From NCBI GenBank assembly GCA_028817895.1, contig JAPPOQ010000011.1, forward strand, positions 98,005 to 162,004: 64,000 nucleotides of DNA. The letters are read 5' to 3'. Position 1 is the stretch's first letter, and every line of letters begins with the position of its first letter. Source of the stretch: Ahrensia sp. Lineage in GTDB: Bacteria > Pseudomonadota > Alphaproteobacteria > Rhizobiales > Rhizobiaceae. Under the pieces are notes generated by a model. The model saw only the letters and a program-made list of their open reading frames with translations. It was not told the origin of the DNA and ran no database searches. Of this stretch, positions 9,168 to 19,920 are shown one piece after another. The translations under genes were made by a program, and so were the position numbers.

Positions 9168-10229
9168 ATGGCCAAGGATGATGACTATGAAAGCGTGCTG
9201 TCTTCCAGCGCGACAGAAGTGGCGTCGTTTGAGACATCAAATCGGTCGTTGCTGAACCGCATCCAGCACATTTTGCACTCGAATCCCGCTGCTGTTCCCC
9301 TGATCGTCCTGGTGACATCGGTCATCGTTTTTGGACTTCTGCTCGGCAGCAAATTTTTCTCCCCCTTCGCCTTAACGCTGATTTTGCAGCAAACAGCGAT
9401 TGTCGGGATTGTCGGCGCGGCGCAGACGCTTGTCATCCTGACCGCCGGAATTGACCTTTCCGTTGGCGCAGTGATGGTTCTGTCGTCGGTGGTGATGGGG
9501 CAGTTCACGTTCCGCTATGGCTTGCCACCCGAACTGGCTATTATGTGCGGCTTTGCCTGCGGTGCGCTGATGGGTTTTATCAGCGGTGTCCTTGTCGCCA
9601 TCGTTCGACTTCCGCCCTTCATCGTGACGCTCGGCATGTGGCAGATCGTGCTGGCCACGAATTTTCTCTATTCCGCCAACGAAACGATACGCAGCCAGGA
9701 CATTGAGGCGAACGCCCCGATTTTACAGTTCTTTGGCGAAAAAATTGTCATAGGCGGCGCGGTGTTCACCTATGGGGTGATAGCGCTTATCCTCCTGGTG
9801 GCGCTGCTGCACTATGTTCTCAACCACACCGCCTGGGGGCGGCATGTTTATGCCATCGGGGATGATCCGGACGCGGCGGAGCTGTCCGGGGTGCAGGTCA
9901 AGAAAACGCTCATTTCGGTTTATGTGATCGCAGGCATGATTTGCGCCCTGGCTGGGTGGGCGCTGATCGGGCGCATTGGTTCGGTTTCTCCAACGGCCGG
10001 ACAGGAGGCCAATATTGAATCGATCACAGCTGTGGTGATTGGTGGCATATCGCTGTTTGGCGGGCGCGGTTCGATCCTGGGCATGCTGTTTGGAGCGCTG
10101 ATCGTTGGCGTTTTCTCGCTTGGTTTGCGGCTCTTCGGGGCAGACCCGCAATGGACCTATCTGTTGATCGGTCTTCTCATCATCTGCGCCGTGGCGGTTG
10201 ATCAGTGGATTAGAAAGGTCTCGTCATGA
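9168..10229 (+). CDS. frcC: Fructose-type ABC transporter permease
   Basis: 353 residues with a hydrophilic N-terminal tail of about 40 residues and then around ten hydrophobic segments. It belongs to the BPD_transp_2 (ribose/xylose-type) permease family: ILTAGIDLSVGAVMVLSS is the conserved coupling region, followed by LPPFIVTLGM and GGISLFGGRGSILG. It forms the inner-membrane channel with FrcB and FrcA. The stop overlaps the frcA start (ATGA), implying translational coupling. Confidence 0.93.
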   Translation: MAKDDDYESVLSSSATEVASFETSNRSLLNRIQHILHSNPAAVPLIVLVTSVIVFGLLLGSKFFSPFALTLILQQTAIVGIVGAAQTLVILTAGIDLSVGAVMVLSSVVMGQFTFRYGLPPELAIMCGFACGALMGFISGVLVAIVRLPPFIVTLGMWQIVLATNFLYSANETIRSQDIEANAPILQFFGEKIVIGGAVFTYGVIALILLVALLHYVLNHTAWGRHVYAIGDDPDAAELSGVQVKKTLISVYVIAGMICALAGWALIGRIGSVSPTAGQEANIESITAVVIGGISLFGGRGSILGMLFGALIVGVFSLGLRLFGADPQWTYLLIGLLIICAVAVDQWIRKVSS

Positions 10230-11020
10230 GTACCGTAGATGCAAGGAAGCCAATCCTCACCACCCGGGGCCTGATCAAACGTTATGGGCGGGTCACTGCG
10301 CTTGATCGGGCGGATTTCGATCTCTACCCCGGTGAAGTGCTGGCGGTCATAGGCGACAATGGCGCGGGCAAGACATCGCTCATCAAGGCTATTTCGGGGG
10401 CCGTGCAGCCCGATGAAGGGGAGATCCAGCTCGATGGCAAACCGGTTCACTTCGGTTCGCCCCAGGCGGCCCGGGATGCTGGTATCGAAACAGTTTATCA
10501 GAACCTGGCGCTTTCCCCGGCGCTTTCGATTGCCGACAATATGTTTATGGGTCGCGAATTGCGAAAACCCGGTCTCATGGGCTCGCTGTTTCGTAAGCTG
10601 GATCGTGCCGAAATGGAGCGGCAGGCGCGGGACAAACTCTCCGAACTTGGGTTGTTGACGATTCAAAACATCAATCAGGCGGTCGAAACGCTCTCGGGCG
10701 GTCAAAGACAGGGCGTGGCCGTTGCACGGGCCGCGGCTTTCGGATCCAAAGTCGTGATCATGGACGAGCCGACCGCGGCGCTGGGCGTCAAGGAATCGCG
10801 CCGGGTGCTGGAACTCATCAGAGATGTGCGAGAACGCGGCCTGCCGATCGTTTTGATCTCGCACAACATGCCCCATGTTTTTGAAGTGGCCGACCGCATC
10901 CATGTTCACCGGCTGGGGCGTCGTCTTTGCGTCATCGATCCCAAGAGCTACACCATGTCAGACGCGGTTGCTTTCATGACCGGGGCAAAGGAGCCGCCAC
11001 CAGAGGCCATGGCAGCTTAG
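10226..11020 (+). CDS. frcA: Fructose-type ABC transporter ATP-binding protein
   Basis: 264 residues, a single ABC domain, unlike the double-domain RbsA/XylG ATPases, and typical of FrcA. Walker A GDNGAGKT (about 45-52), signature LSGGQRQGVAVARA, Walker B VVIMDEPTAALG, and the switch His in ISHNMPH are all present. It powers sugar import at the inner face of the membrane. It starts inside the frcC stop codon. Confidence 0.94.
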   Translation: MSTVDARKPILTTRGLIKRYGRVTALDRADFDLYPGEVLAVIGDNGAGKTSLIKAISGAVQPDEGEIQLDGKPVHFGSPQAARDAGIETVYQNLALSPALSIADNMFMGRELRKPGLMGSLFRKLDRAEMERQARDKLSELGLLTIQNINQAVETLSGGQRQGVAVARAAAFGSKVVIMDEPTAALGVKESRRVLELIRDVRERGLPIVLISHNMPHVFEVADRIHVHRLGRRLCVIDPKSYTMSDAVAFMTGAKEPPPEAMAA

Positions 11021-11141
11021 GGCGCACTGCACTCAACTTGGATCAATTCACCGGCCCCTGCTGCGCTGATTGACCAAGCGGGTCAGCGTCGCCACATTGG
11101 GCGCTTTCCGGGCGGAATTCGGGCGAACAGGGAAACCGAAG

Positions 11142-11930
11142 ATGAAGCTTTCCGGCAAGACTGCAATCGTAACCGGTGCGGCTCAAGGCATCGGCTACGC
11201 CATCTGTCGCCGCTTTTTGCGCGAAGGCGCGCAAGTGGTGATGGCCGATATCGATGAAGAAAAATGCGCGACCGCAGCTGAGGAGTTGTCTTCCTTTGGT
11301 GATGTCATTGATGTGGGATGTGATGTGGGAGAGAGGCTGGACGTTCACAATCTGCTCGCCGCGACCATGGATCGGTTCGGTGAGATCGACGTTCTGGTCA
11401 ACAATGCGGGCATCGTCATCGGCGGAGACTTTCTCGACATTGAAGAGAAAGACTTTGATGCCGTTTTGCGCGTCAATCTGAAGGGATCGTTTCTGTGCGC
11501 TCAGGCGGTTGCCAAACAGATGGTCAAACGCATTGAGGATGGCGGCCCCGTCGGCTGCATCATCAACATGTCGTCGACCAATGCCAAACTCGCAATACCG
11601 CAACAGATACCCTACACGATCTCAAAGGGCGGGGTTCGGCAGCTCACCAATGTGTTGGCGCAAGCGTTGGCGCCACATGGCATTCGCGTCAACGCCATCG
11701 GGCCTGGCTCCATCGCGACGCAGATGCTGGCAACGGTCAATGACAATCCTGAAGCCAAGCGACGCGTTCTGAGCCGCACGCCGCTCGGCCGGGTTGGCGA
11801 ACCCGAAGAGATCGCCTCTATCGCAACCTTCCTTGCGAGCGACGATTCCAGCTATGTGACGGGGCAAACCATCTATGCCGATGGTGGCCGTCTCGGGCTG
11901 GCCTATACGGTGGATACCGGCGACGATTGA
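11142..11930 (+). CDS. Short-chain dehydrogenase/reductase (classical SDR)
   Basis: 262 residues from ATG 11142 (MKLSGKTAIVTGAAQGIG). An in-frame extension to 11070 has no similarity. Cofactor motif TGAAQGIG (10-17), NNAG, catalytic Ser in MSSTNA, YxxxK as YTISK, and the C-terminal YVTGQTIYADGG are all conserved. An acidic residue after beta-2 (ADIDEEK) suggests NAD over NADP. The substrate is probably a sugar, polyol or hydroxy acid. The position 121 bases after frcA suggests, but does not prove, a role with the imported sugar. Confidence 0.87.
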   Translation: MKLSGKTAIVTGAAQGIGYAICRRFLREGAQVVMADIDEEKCATAAEELSSFGDVIDVGCDVGERLDVHNLLAATMDRFGEIDVLVNNAGIVIGGDFLDIEEKDFDAVLRVNLKGSFLCAQAVAKQMVKRIEDGGPVGCIINMSSTNAKLAIPQQIPYTISKGGVRQLTNVLAQALAPHGIRVNAIGPGSIATQMLATVNDNPEAKRRVLSRTPLGRVGEPEEIASIATFLASDDSSYVTGQTIYADGGRLGLAYTVDTGDD

Positions 11931-12006
11931 ACGCTTCTACTGACAGGATGTTGTCAGGAGGGGTGTGCGACAAGGTGGCGAAACAACACCACCAAGGAGA
12001 CATCCC

Positions 12007-12387
12007 GTGACAGAAAAACCCAACAACACCTGCGTCTGGTTCGAAATTGCCTGCAGCGACCTTGAAGCATCGCAAAAATTCTATGAGCAGACGCTGGGCA
12101 TCACCATGCACCGCAATGATGATGGCCCCAATCCGATGATCGCCTTCTCGTCCATGGATGATCCGGGCGTGTCAGGGCATCTTTATCCGGGCAAGCCCGC
12201 GGCGAGCGGCACCGGCAACAGCATTCATCTTGCTGTGAAGGGCAAGCTTGAAGATGCCATGGCTCGGGTGCCCAATGCGGGCGGAACGGTTGTCTCCGAT
12301 ATCATACCGATTCCATTCGGCCGCTTCGTTTATTGTGAAGACCCCGATGGCAATTCCATTGGTCTCTTCGAAGCTGCCGAGAGCTGA
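12007..12387 (+). CDS. VOC-superfamily (glyoxalase/bleomycin-resistance fold) protein
   Basis: 126 residues from a GTG start (12007) with AAGGAGA seven bases before it. An ORF from 11965 exists, but the ribosome-binding site supports 12007. The VOC pattern is visible: WFEIACSDLEASQKFYEQTLG at the start and FVYCEDPDGNSIGLFE at the end, the latter carrying the usual metal-ligand Glu. Specific activity cannot be assigned. It is 13 bases upstream of the WYL regulator, so the two are probably co-transcribed. Confidence 0.85.
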   Translation: MTEKPNNTCVWFEIACSDLEASQKFYEQTLGITMHRNDDGPNPMIAFSSMDDPGVSGHLYPGKPAASGTGNSIHLAVKGKLEDAMARVPNAGGTVVSDIIPIPFGRFVYCEDPDGNSIGLFEAAES

Positions 12388-12400
12388 GGCCCAATCGCAC

Positions 12401-13105
12401 ATGCGCAGAGCTGACCGGCTCTTTCAGATTGTTCAGCACCTGCGTGGCGGGCGCCTTGTCACCGCCGCGCAGCTTGCTGAGAAGCTGGAAGTGTCTGAGC
12501 GCACCATCTATCGCGACATTGTCGATCTGCAATCCAACGGAGTGCCCATCGATGGTGAACGCGGTGTCGGCTACATCATGCGCAGCGGATTTGACCTTCC
12601 CCCGCTGATGTTCACCCGTGCAGAGATCGTATCGCTGGTGGCCGGAGCGCGTTTCATCAAGGCCTGGGGTGGGCTCGCCATGGCGCAGGCTGCCCGCGAG
12701 GCTCTTGTCAAAATCGAAGCGGTCATTCCCGAAGGCGAGCGAGACCGTATCAATCGCGTCGAGATTCACGCTCCGAATATTCAGATGAACGAGGCCAGCC
12801 GGGCCCTGGTCGATCACATGGAGGCGGCAATCGATCAGCGTCGCATCCTCGATATCGACTATCGCGATGCGGCTGACGCTCGCACCAGCCGGGCCATTCG
12901 CCCGCTTAGCCTCTGGTATTGGGGCAAGGTGTGGACGGTGCTCGCCTGGTGCGAAAAGCGCCAGGATTTCCGCCTCTTTCGCATCGACCGCATCCAGTCG
13001 TTCACCGACACGGGGCGTACGTTTGCAGCCGAGAAAGGCAAGACGGTGCAGGATTTCTACGCGCTTATGGAACGCGAAGGACATCCGCCCGCCTTTCTGG
13101 ACTGA
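12401..13105 (+). CDS. YafY-type transcriptional regulator (HTH_11 plus WYL domain)
   Basis: 234 residues from the ATG at 12401 (MRRADRLFQIVQHLRGG). An N-terminal winged helix (AAQLAEKLEVSERTIYRDI, about 18-36) is followed by a WYL domain whose signature appears as RPLSLWYWGKVW and RLFRIDRI. WYL regulators respond to nucleic-acid or small-molecule ligands and often control adjacent genes, so the VOC gene just upstream is a candidate target. The longer open frame from 12248 overlaps the VOC gene and is not the start. Confidence 0.88.
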   Translation: MRRADRLFQIVQHLRGGRLVTAAQLAEKLEVSERTIYRDIVDLQSNGVPIDGERGVGYIMRSGFDLPPLMFTRAEIVSLVAGARFIKAWGGLAMAQAAREALVKIEAVIPEGERDRINRVEIHAPNIQMNEASRALVDHMEAAIDQRRILDIDYRDAADARTSRAIRPLSLWYWGKVWTVLAWCEKRQDFRLFRIDRIQSFTDTGRTFAAEKGKTVQDFYALMEREGHPPAFLD

Positions 13106-13138
13106 GTTGCGGGCAGATCTGTTCAGACGGTCTGACGA

Positions 13139-13819
13139 CTATCCGTTTTTCGATGAAACGCTGTTGCCGAGTGATTCGAAATTCTTAAACACCGAATCTG
13201 CATCCATCGTTTCCGATGCTGATGGATCCGTCGCGTCCTGTGTTTCAGAGGCAGGCAGCAGACCGTCCTCAGCCGGACGGTTCTCAACCTTGGGCAGATA
13301 TTTCTCGGCCTTCGCCAGTTCGAAATCCAGATCAATCTGGCTGCAAATGCCAAGCGTAACCGGATCCAGCGGTTGCAGATTGGAGATGTTCCAATGGGTG
13401 CGGTCGCGGATTGCGGCGATGGTCGTTTTCGTCGTGCCGACAAGGCGAATGATCTGCGCGTCCTTCAGTTCGGGATGGTTTCGCACCAGCCACAAGATCG
13501 CGCTCGGCCTGTCCTGACGGCGTGAAACCGGCGTGTAGCGAGGCCCCTTCTTTTTCAGCTCCGGCACTTTCACCTTCGGGTCAAGCAGCTTCAGCTTCAC
13601 GGACGGGTCGGCCTCGGCTTCCTTGATCTGGTCGCGCGACAGTTGACCGGTCTGAACGGGGTCGAGACCCTTAATGCCTTGGGCTGAGTCGCCATCAGCA
13701 ATGCTTTTGACTTCCAGCGTGTGCAGTCCGCAAAAGGCGCCGATCTGGTCAAATGTGAGCGCCGTATTGTCAACGAGCCAGACGGCGGTTGCCTTAGGCA
13801 TGAGAAGCTGGTTGGCCAT
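13139..13819 (-). CDS. trcR: Cell-cycle transcriptional regulator TrcR (DUF1013)
   Basis: 226 residues from the ATG at 13817-13819 (MANQLLMPKATAVWLVDNTALTF). The DUF1013 core is a helix-turn-helix protein restricted to alphaproteobacteria: FDQIGAFCGLHTLEVKSIADG, KKKGPRYTPVSRRQDRPSAI and VGTTKTTIAAIRDR are characteristic blocks. It is an established cell-cycle regulator family with strong conservation. The last 50 residues are polar and variable (TQDATDPSASET). Convergent with the WYL regulator, and separated by 166 bases from secA, which is transcribed in the same direction. Confidence 0.9.
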   Translation of the reverse strand: MANQLLMPKATAVWLVDNTALTFDQIGAFCGLHTLEVKSIADGDSAQGIKGLDPVQTGQLSRDQIKEAEADPSVKLKLLDPKVKVPELKKKGPRYTPVSRRQDRPSAILWLVRNHPELKDAQIIRLVGTTKTTIAAIRDRTHWNISNLQPLDPVTLGICSQIDLDFELAKAEKYLPKVENRPAEDGLLPASETQDATDPSASETMDADSVFKNFESLGNSVSSKNG

Positions 13820-13985
13820 ATGCACGATCCTTGTATCTTGCCGCGGTTCCCACGGCGAAAAGCAAAGCTCTCCCGTTCGCTTGGCCGGGTCGGTCAAGCC
13901 GTGGAAGGGTCCACGATGCGGGGAGTCACGGTCCGTATACGCGCATTGAAAGGCGGATGCAAACGAAGGATCAGTTCTTCGGCTG

Positions 13986-16718
13986 TCACAACTTGCCGTG
14001 GCAGTGCTTGTATTTCTTGCCGGAGCCGCACGGGCACGGTTCATTGCGTCCGACCCGACCCCAGGTCGACGGGTCGTTGGGGTCACGTCCCTCGGCTGCC
14101 GCAGCACGTGACGGCGTCACGATAGCCTGCCCGTAGGAGCCGCCCGGCGGTGGCGTGTCGAACACATCTTCTCCGGTCAGCGGGTCGATATGGCTGGCTT
14201 CCATCTCAGGCAGGGTCAGTTCGTCCTGCGCGGCCTGCTGCACCACCTCCACGCGCATCATCTGTGCCGTGACGGCCTGACGCAGATTGGCCAGCATTGC
14301 GTCAAACAACTCGAAGCTCTCGCCCTTATATTCCGACAGCGGATCGCGTTGCCCATAACCGCGGAACCCGATCACGGAACGCAGATGCTCAAGGCTCTCC
14401 AGATGCTCGCGCCACAAATGGTCGAGTGTTTGAAGCAGGATCGATTTTTCAATCATCTGCGTGACTTCAGGTCCAAAGCGGTCGATGCGATCCTGTGCCG
14501 CAGCGTTTGCGGCTTCCATGATGCGCTCACGAACGCCTTCCTCGTCGATACCCTCTTCCTGCGCCCAGTCATGTACGGGCAGATCGAGGTTGAGATACTG
14601 CTCAACGCCCTTCTTCAGATCATCGAGCTTCCATTCGTCGGGATAGGCCTTTTCCGGCATGGTTGAGGAGACGAGTCCGTCAACCACTTCCTCGCGCATA
14701 TCGGAGATCACATCGGAAAGATCGTCGCCATTCATCATTTCGATGCGCTGTTCGAAGACCACCTTGCGCTGGTCGTTCATGACATCGTCGAACTTCAACA
14801 GATTCTTACGGATATCGAAGTTGCGCGCCTCGACCTTCTGTTGCGCCTTTTCCAGTGCCTTGTTGATCCAGGGGTGAACGATGGCTTCGTCTTCCTTCAG
14901 GCCAAGCTTGGTGAGCATGCCATCCATCCGGTCGGAACCGAAGATGCGCATCAGATCATCCTGAAGCGACAGGAAGAATTTCGAATTGCCCGGATCACCC
15001 TGACGACCGGAACGGCCGCGCAGCTGATTGTCGATGCGCCGCGATTCGTGCCTTTCGGTGCCGATGACATACAAACCACCGGCGGCAAGCGCCTGCTCCT
15101 TCAGCTTCGCGACTTCCTCGCGGATCGCCTTTTCCCGGGCTTCAGCTTCTGCGCCGCTTTTGCCTTCAAGCTCATGGGCAATGCGCATGTCAGGGTTGCC
15201 GCCAAGCTGAATGTCGGTGCCGCGACCCGCCATATTGGTAGCGATCGTGATGGAACCCGGAACGCCGGCTTCCGCGACGATCATGGCTTCCTGTTCGTGG
15301 TAGCGCGCGTTCAGCACTTGCAGATTCTTCACGCCATCCTTGCGCAACAAATCGGCCAGCAATTCGGACTTCTCGATGGACGTTGTACCAACGAGAACTG
15401 GCTGCCCGCGCTCCTGACAGTCCTTGATGAGGTTCGTGATTGCGCGATATTTTTCCTCCACCGTTCGATAGACTTCATCATCTTCATCAATGCGGGCCAC
15501 CGGCAGGTTGGTCGGCACCTCCATCACATCGAGCCTGTAGATGTCGCCAAATTCGGCTGCCTCAGTGAGCGCCGTGCCGGTCATGCCTGCAAGCTTGTCA
15601 TACATGCGGAAATAGTTCTGGAAGGTGATCGACGCTAGCGTCTGGTTTTCTGGCTGGATCGGCACGCCCTCCTTGGCCTCAAGTGCCTGGTGCTGCCCTT
15701 CGGAAAAACGCCGCCCAGTCATGGCACGGCCAGTGAACTCGTCAATGATGACGACCTCATTGCCGCGCACCATATAGTCCTTGTCGCGGGCGAAGAGTTT
15801 GTGGGCTTTCAACGCATTGTTGACGTGGTGGACGATGGATACATTCTCCACGTCATAGAGCGTGCCGGATTTCAAGATGCCGCGCTCGCGCAGCACTTCT
15901 TCCAGCCTTTCCTGCCCATCTTCGGTGAAGGTCACGGAGCGCTGCTTTTCGTCGAGTTCATAGTCATCCTCACCGATTTCGGGGATCACCTTGTCCACCG
16001 AAACGTAGAGATCGGACTTGTCATCGACCGGACCGGAAATGATGAGTGGCGTGCGCGCTTCATCGATCAAGATTGAGTCCACCTCATCGACAATCGCATA
16101 ATGGTGGCCACGCTGGACCATGGCCTCCAGCTCGAATTTCATATTGTCGCGCAGATAGTCGAAGCCAAACTCGTTGTTGGTGCCGTAGGTGATGTCGCAA
16201 CCATAGGCCTGCTGGCGCTCATCATCATTGAGTTCGTTGACGATGACGCCAGTGGTCATACCCAAAAAGGCATAGACCTTGCCCATCCATTCGGAGTCTC
16301 GTTTTGCCAGATAGTCGTTGACTGTCACGACATGCACGCCCTTGCCTTCAAGAGCGTTCAGATAGACCGGCAGAGTAGCGACCAGCGTCTTGCCTTCACC
16401 GGTGCGCATCTCTGAAATGTTGCCTTCATGCAGGATCATCCCGCCGATCAACTGCACATCAAAAGGGCGCAGTCCGATGGAGCGCTTGGCGGCTTCGCGC
16501 ACCACTGCAAAGGCGTGGACAAGAATATCGTCAAGCGCCTTGCCTTCGGCTAGTTGCGCCTTGAACTCCTCTGTCTTGGCCGCGAGTTCGGCGTCGGAGA
16601 GTCCTTGCATCTCGCCTTCGAGAGCGTTGATAGCATCAACCTGGGGACCATATTTTTTTACGCGGCGCTGATTGTCTGAGCCAAACAGCTTGCGTGCCAG
16701 GCCGGCAAAACTGACCAT
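13986..16718 (-). CDS. secA: Preprotein translocase ATPase SecA
   Basis: 910 residues from the ATG at 16716-16718 ([17 protein letters not shown]). An open extension to 17033 is not homologous. Walker A MRTGEGKT (about 103-110), [11 protein letters not shown]alker B, the preprotein cross-linking region, the GTDIQLGG and [10 protein letters not shown] helicase motifs, and a C-terminal zinc motif [14 protein letters not shown] are all visible. It drives protein export through SecYEG. Length is normal for alphaproteobacteria. Divergent from the parvulin gene across a 281-base gap that must hold both promoters. Confidence 0.98.
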   Translation of the reverse strand: MVSFAGLARKLFGSDNQRRVKKYGPQVDAINALEGEMQGLSDAELAAKTEEFKAQLAEGKALDDILVHAFAVVREAAKRSIGLRPFDVQLIGGMILHEGNISEMRTGEGKTLVATLPVYLNALEGKGVHVVTVNDYLAKRDSEWMGKVYAFLGMTTGVIVNELNDDERQQAYGCDITYGTNNEFGFDYLRDNMKFELEAMVQRGHHYAIVDEVDSILIDEARTPLIISGPVDDKSDLYVSVDKVIPEIGEDDYELDEKQRSVTFTEDGQERLEEVLRERGILKSGTLYDVENVSIVHHVNNALKAHKLFARDKDYMVRGNEVVIIDEFTGRAMTGRRFSEGQHQALEAKEGVPIQPENQTLASITFQNYFRMYDKLAGMTGTALTEAAEFGDIYRLDVMEVPTNLPVARIDEDDEVYRTVEEKYRAITNLIKDCQERGQPVLVGTTSIEKSELLADLLRKDGVKNLQVLNARYHEQEAMIVAEAGVPGSITIATNMAGRGTDIQLGGNPDMRIAHELEGKSGAEAEAREKAIREEVAKLKEQALAAGGLYVIGTERHESRRIDNQLRGRSGRQGDPGNSKFFLSLQDDLMRIFGSDRMDGMLTKLGLKEDEAIVHPWINKALEKAQQKVEARNFDIRKNLLKFDDVMNDQRKVVFEQRIEMMNGDDLSDVISDMREEVVDGLVSSTMPEKAYPDEWKLDDLKKGVEQYLNLDLPVHDWAQEEGIDEEGVRERIMEAANAAAQDRIDRFGPEVTQMIEKSILLQTLDHLWREHLESLEHLRSVIGFRGYGQRDPLSEYKGESFELFDAMLANLRQAVTAQMMRVEVVQQAAQDELTLPEMEASHIDPLTGEDVFDTPPPGGSYGQAIVTPSRAAAAEGRDPNDPSTWGRVGRNEPCPCGSGKKYKHCHGKL

Positions 16719-16999
16719 GAATATCTTTCCGATTATTTGCGGCGAAATCGGCTGAATAACCGGCGCCAGAGGCATCAACCCTTGAGGAAATTTAACACGC
16801 AAGGACCACCGCAAAAGTGGACGCTGGCGCTTTGGACAGATAAGAGTGGCACCAAAACTTGTCAACGCGAGGGCGATTGGCCGCTCCGATTGGGCGACCA
16901 AGCCATTGCAACGCCGATACTGGCTGCCCAGAAAAAGCAATCTAAGCCCGTTCTCGCCAGTTGTTTCCAACACCACGTATGTTCTTAGAAAGTCGCTCC

Positions 17000-17839
17000 A
17001 TGTTCTCGATCTTCGCTCGTTCTGCCAAAACACTGTCGGCGGTTTCGCTTTGCGCCGCGATGCTTCTCGCGGCTCCGGCCTTTGCTCAAGATGACAAGGT
17101 CGTGGCCAAGATTGGTGAGATGACCATCACCGCTGCAGAACTTGATCAAGCCCTGACAGACATGGAACCTCAATTTCGCAATGTTCCCGAAGAACAGCGC
17201 CGCGCCCGCGCACTCGACTCTCTGATCGACATTCGCGTTATGGCTGCCCGCGCTGCGGATGATGGCCTCGCCGATGATCCGGCATTGAAGCGACGCATCG
17301 AACTTTTGCGCAATCGGGCTTTGCACAACGCCTATTTCCAGAAAAACGTTCTGCCGACCGTGACCGACGAAGCGATCAAGGAGCGCTACGATGCAGAAAT
17401 CGCCAAGACAGAACCGGAGCAAGAGGTCAGCGCCCGTCACATTCTGGTGAAGACGGAAGAAGAAGCCAAAGCGATCATTGAAGAGCTGAACGGCGGAGCA
17501 GACTTCATCGAACTCGCCAAGGCAAAATCGACCGGCCCAAGCGGGCCGCAGGGCGGTGATCTCGGTTATTTCGGCAAGGGGCGCATGGTCCCGGAGTTTG
17601 AAGAGGCCGCTTTTGCGCTGGACGCTGGCGACTACACCAAAGAGCCCGTCAAATCGCAGTTCGGCTTTCATGTCATCAAGGTGGACAACAAGCGCGACAA
17701 GCCCTTCCCCACTCTGGAGGCTTCCAAGGAGCGCCTGCGCAATCTCATGCTCACCGAAGCCTATACCAAAACGGTGGAGGAGAGCCGCGCCGCCGTTGGT
17801 GTGGAGATCGTAGACGAAACGCTGAAGCTGCCACAGTAA
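17000..17839 (+). CDS. Periplasmic parvulin-type peptidyl-prolyl cis-trans isomerase
   Basis: 279 residues from the second ATG (17000), which places a signal peptide at the N terminus ([19 protein letters not shown]). An ATG at 16979 would add seven residues. A SurA-like N-terminal helical region (20-130) precedes a rotamase domain: [42 protein letters not shown] and [11 protein letters not shown]. It should assist folding of exported proteins, which fits its position divergent from secA. Confidence 0.9.
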   Translation: MFSIFARSAKTLSAVSLCAAMLLAAPAFAQDDKVVAKIGEMTITAAELDQALTDMEPQFRNVPEEQRRARALDSLIDIRVMAARAADDGLADDPALKRRIELLRNRALHNAYFQKNVLPTVTDEAIKERYDAEIAKTEPEQEVSARHILVKTEEEAKAIIEELNGGADFIELAKAKSTGPSGPQGGDLGYFGKGRMVPEFEEAAFALDAGDYTKEPVKSQFGFHVIKVDNKRDKPFPTLEASKERLRNLMLTEAYTKTVEESRAAVGVEIVDETLKLPQ

Positions 17840-17878
17840 GCCCGTCCGGTTCACCGACTCAAAGACACAGGAGACGTC

Positions 17879-19114
17879 ATGGCCATCTCGCCGCTGGCGC
17901 CCAAGAGCTTTGCCAAACTTCCGCCAATCGCTGGTGCGCGCATGGCGTCATGCGAAGCTGGAATAAAATATGCGGGTCGAAAGGACCTGCTGCTGATGCT
18001 GTTTGACGAACCGGCTGCTGTGGCGGGCGTGTTCACCCGGTCAAAGTGTCCATCCGCCCCGGTGGACTGGTGCCGAGCGCTGCTTGCGGGATCCAACGAG
18101 GCGAAGGCGCGGGCCGTCGTTGTCAATGCCGGAAACGCGAACGCCTTTACCGGTCAGAAGGGCGCAAACGCCACGCTCGCTACCGCCAGGGCGGCCGCCG
18201 CCACGGCAAATTGCCATGAAAACGAGGTCTATCTTGCCTCGACTGGGGTAATTGGCGAGCCGCTCGATGCGCCAGCCTTTACCCATTACCTTGATGACCT
18301 TCATGCGCGGGCGCATTCGGATGATTGGCATGAAGCTGCCAAGGCGATCATGACGACGGACACCTATCCCAAGCTTGCAACCCGCACAGTCGATCTCAAT
18401 GGCCACAGCGTCACGATTAACGGCATCGCGAAAGGCTCCGGCATGATCGCGCCGGATATGGCGACGATGCTGGCCTTCATCGTCACTGACGCAAGGATCG
18501 GGTCAGGCCTGCTGCAATCCTTGCTGTCGCAGCATGTTGGCTCCACGTTCAATTCCGTCACCGTCGACAGTGATACATCGACAAGCGATACGGTGCTGCT
18601 CTTCGCCTGCGGCGGTTCGTCGGCGCCGGCTTTGGACAGTCTGGCCGATAGTAGAGTCGAGGCGTTCTCCGCGGCACTCCACGCGCTCATGCATGATTTG
18701 GCGCAACAGATCGTGCGCGACGGAGAAGGTGCCACCAAGCTTGTCGAGATTGCGGTGGAAGGTGCCGTGAGTGATGTGTCGGCGCATATGATCGCAAAGT
18801 CGGTCGCAAATTCGCCTTTGGTGAAGACGGCAATTGCCGGTGAGGACGCCAATTGGGGTCGCGTCGTCATGGCTGTCGGCAAGGCGGGGGAACCCGCTGA
18901 CCGTGACCGGTTGACCATCTCCTTTGGCGATGTTCGGGTAGCAATGCACGGCGAACGCGATCCCGGCTACAGCGAAGAGGAAGCTTCAGCGGTGATGCGC
19001 GCCGATGAGATCCGTATTGCCATTGATCTTGGCATGGGCGAAGGCAAAGCGCGCATGTGGACCTGCGACCTGACGAAGGAGTATGTCGCGATCAATGGCG
19101 ATTACAGGAGTTGA
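17879..19114 (+). CDS. argJ: Bifunctional glutamate N-acetyltransferase/amino-acid acetyltransferase ArgJ
   Basis: 411 residues. The conserved autocleavage site is [14 protein letters not shown], with the Ala-Thr bond at about residues 195-196 giving alpha and beta chains with Thr as nucleophile. Other blocks: [26 protein letters not shown], and [14 protein letters not shown]. It recycles the acetyl group in arginine biosynthesis. It follows the parvulin gene by 39 bases, and its stop overlaps the possible start region of the GNAT gene. Confidence 0.96.
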   Translation: MAISPLAPKSFAKLPPIAGARMASCEAGIKYAGRKDLLLMLFDEPAAVAGVFTRSKCPSAPVDWCRALLAGSNEAKARAVVVNAGNANAFTGQKGANATLATARAAAATANCHENEVYLASTGVIGEPLDAPAFTHYLDDLHARAHSDDWHEAAKAIMTTDTYPKLATRTVDLNGHSVTINGIAKGSGMIAPDMATMLAFIVTDARIGSGLLQSLLSQHVGSTFNSVTVDSDTSTSDTVLLFACGGSSAPALDSLADSRVEAFSAALHALMHDLAQQIVRDGEGATKLVEIAVEGAVSDVSAHMIAKSVANSPLVKTAIAGEDANWGRVVMAVGKAGEPADRDRLTISFGDVRVAMHGERDPGYSEEEASAVMRADEIRIAIDLGMGEGKARMWTCDLTKEYVAINGDYRS

Positions 19115-19125
19115 AGGCTCGTCCG

Positions 19126-19920
19126 GTGCAAGTGCAGGAGACATCACGCAACACCACCAGCCTGGCCGATGTTCGCCGGCTGGAAGCGGTGAGCTTTCGG
19201 TCATGGCCGGCGGCCAATACGCTGTATGATGGCACTTGGGCGATCAGACTGACGGCAGGCCACCCTTCCAAAAGACTGAATTCCGTCAATCCGCTCGACC
19301 GCGCCGACCATTCCAATCTAGAACAACGCATTGCGCGGGCTGCCCGGCGTTTTCAGTCCTTCGGAAGGCCGTTGGTGTTTCGACAGTCGCCGCTCGCTCC
19401 GCCCGAACTTGAGAACATTCTGGATGCTCGAGGCTGGCGGCGTTTCGATGAAACCCGTGTGATGACGCTTGATCTCAATCGCACTGATCTGAAAAGCGCT
19501 GTATCGCAGGTCCCGCTTCAGGATGTCGGGCGATGGATCGACCAATGTGTCGCGATGGGTAATGTCGCCGCCGACCTGAAACCTGGCTTGCATGAACTGA
19601 TTTCACAGGTTGAGGGCGATGTTGGCCTGTTCCTGAGCGAAGATGAAAGCGGTGTTCCTATTGCTGGCGCGATGGCGGTGCGGTTTGGTGATCTCGTCGG
19701 CCTTTTTGAGGTTGTGTCGAACCCAAAGAAGCGCGGTCTGGGCCATGGTCGCAGCATCTTGCGCAACGCCATGTTGTGGGGCCGCAACAAGGGCGCTCAT
19801 CGGGCATGGCTCCAGGTTGTGGTTGAAAACTCCGTGGCCGAAGGACTGTATCGGTCCGAAGGGTTCGAAGAGGCCTATCGCTATGCCTACAGGCAGGCCC
19901 CGGAGGGCTTTCAGGGATGA
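19126..19920 (+). CDS. GNAT-family N-acetyltransferase
   Basis: 264 residues from the GTG at 19126. In-frame TTG (19111) and GTG (19132) are alternatives, and the only clear ribosome-binding site, AGGAG at 19106-19110, lies before all of them. The C-terminal half is a GNAT domain: VFEVVSNPKKRGLGHGRSILRNAM-type acetyl-CoA loop (RGLGHG) and VVENSVAEGLYRSEGFEEAYRY at the end. The N-terminal half is less conserved. The argJ-GNAT-mutT order, with an ATGA overlap into mutT, recurs in Rhizobiales. Substrate unknown. Confidence 0.85.
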   Translation: MQVQETSRNTTSLADVRRLEAVSFRSWPAANTLYDGTWAIRLTAGHPSKRLNSVNPLDRADHSNLEQRIARAARRFQSFGRPLVFRQSPLAPPELENILDARGWRRFDETRVMTLDLNRTDLKSAVSQVPLQDVGRWIDQCVAMGNVAADLKPGLHELISQVEGDVGLFLSEDESGVPIAGAMAVRFGDLVGLFEVVSNPKKRGLGHGRSILRNAMLWGRNKGAHRAWLQVVVENSVAEGLYRSEGFEEAYRYAYRQAPEGFQG

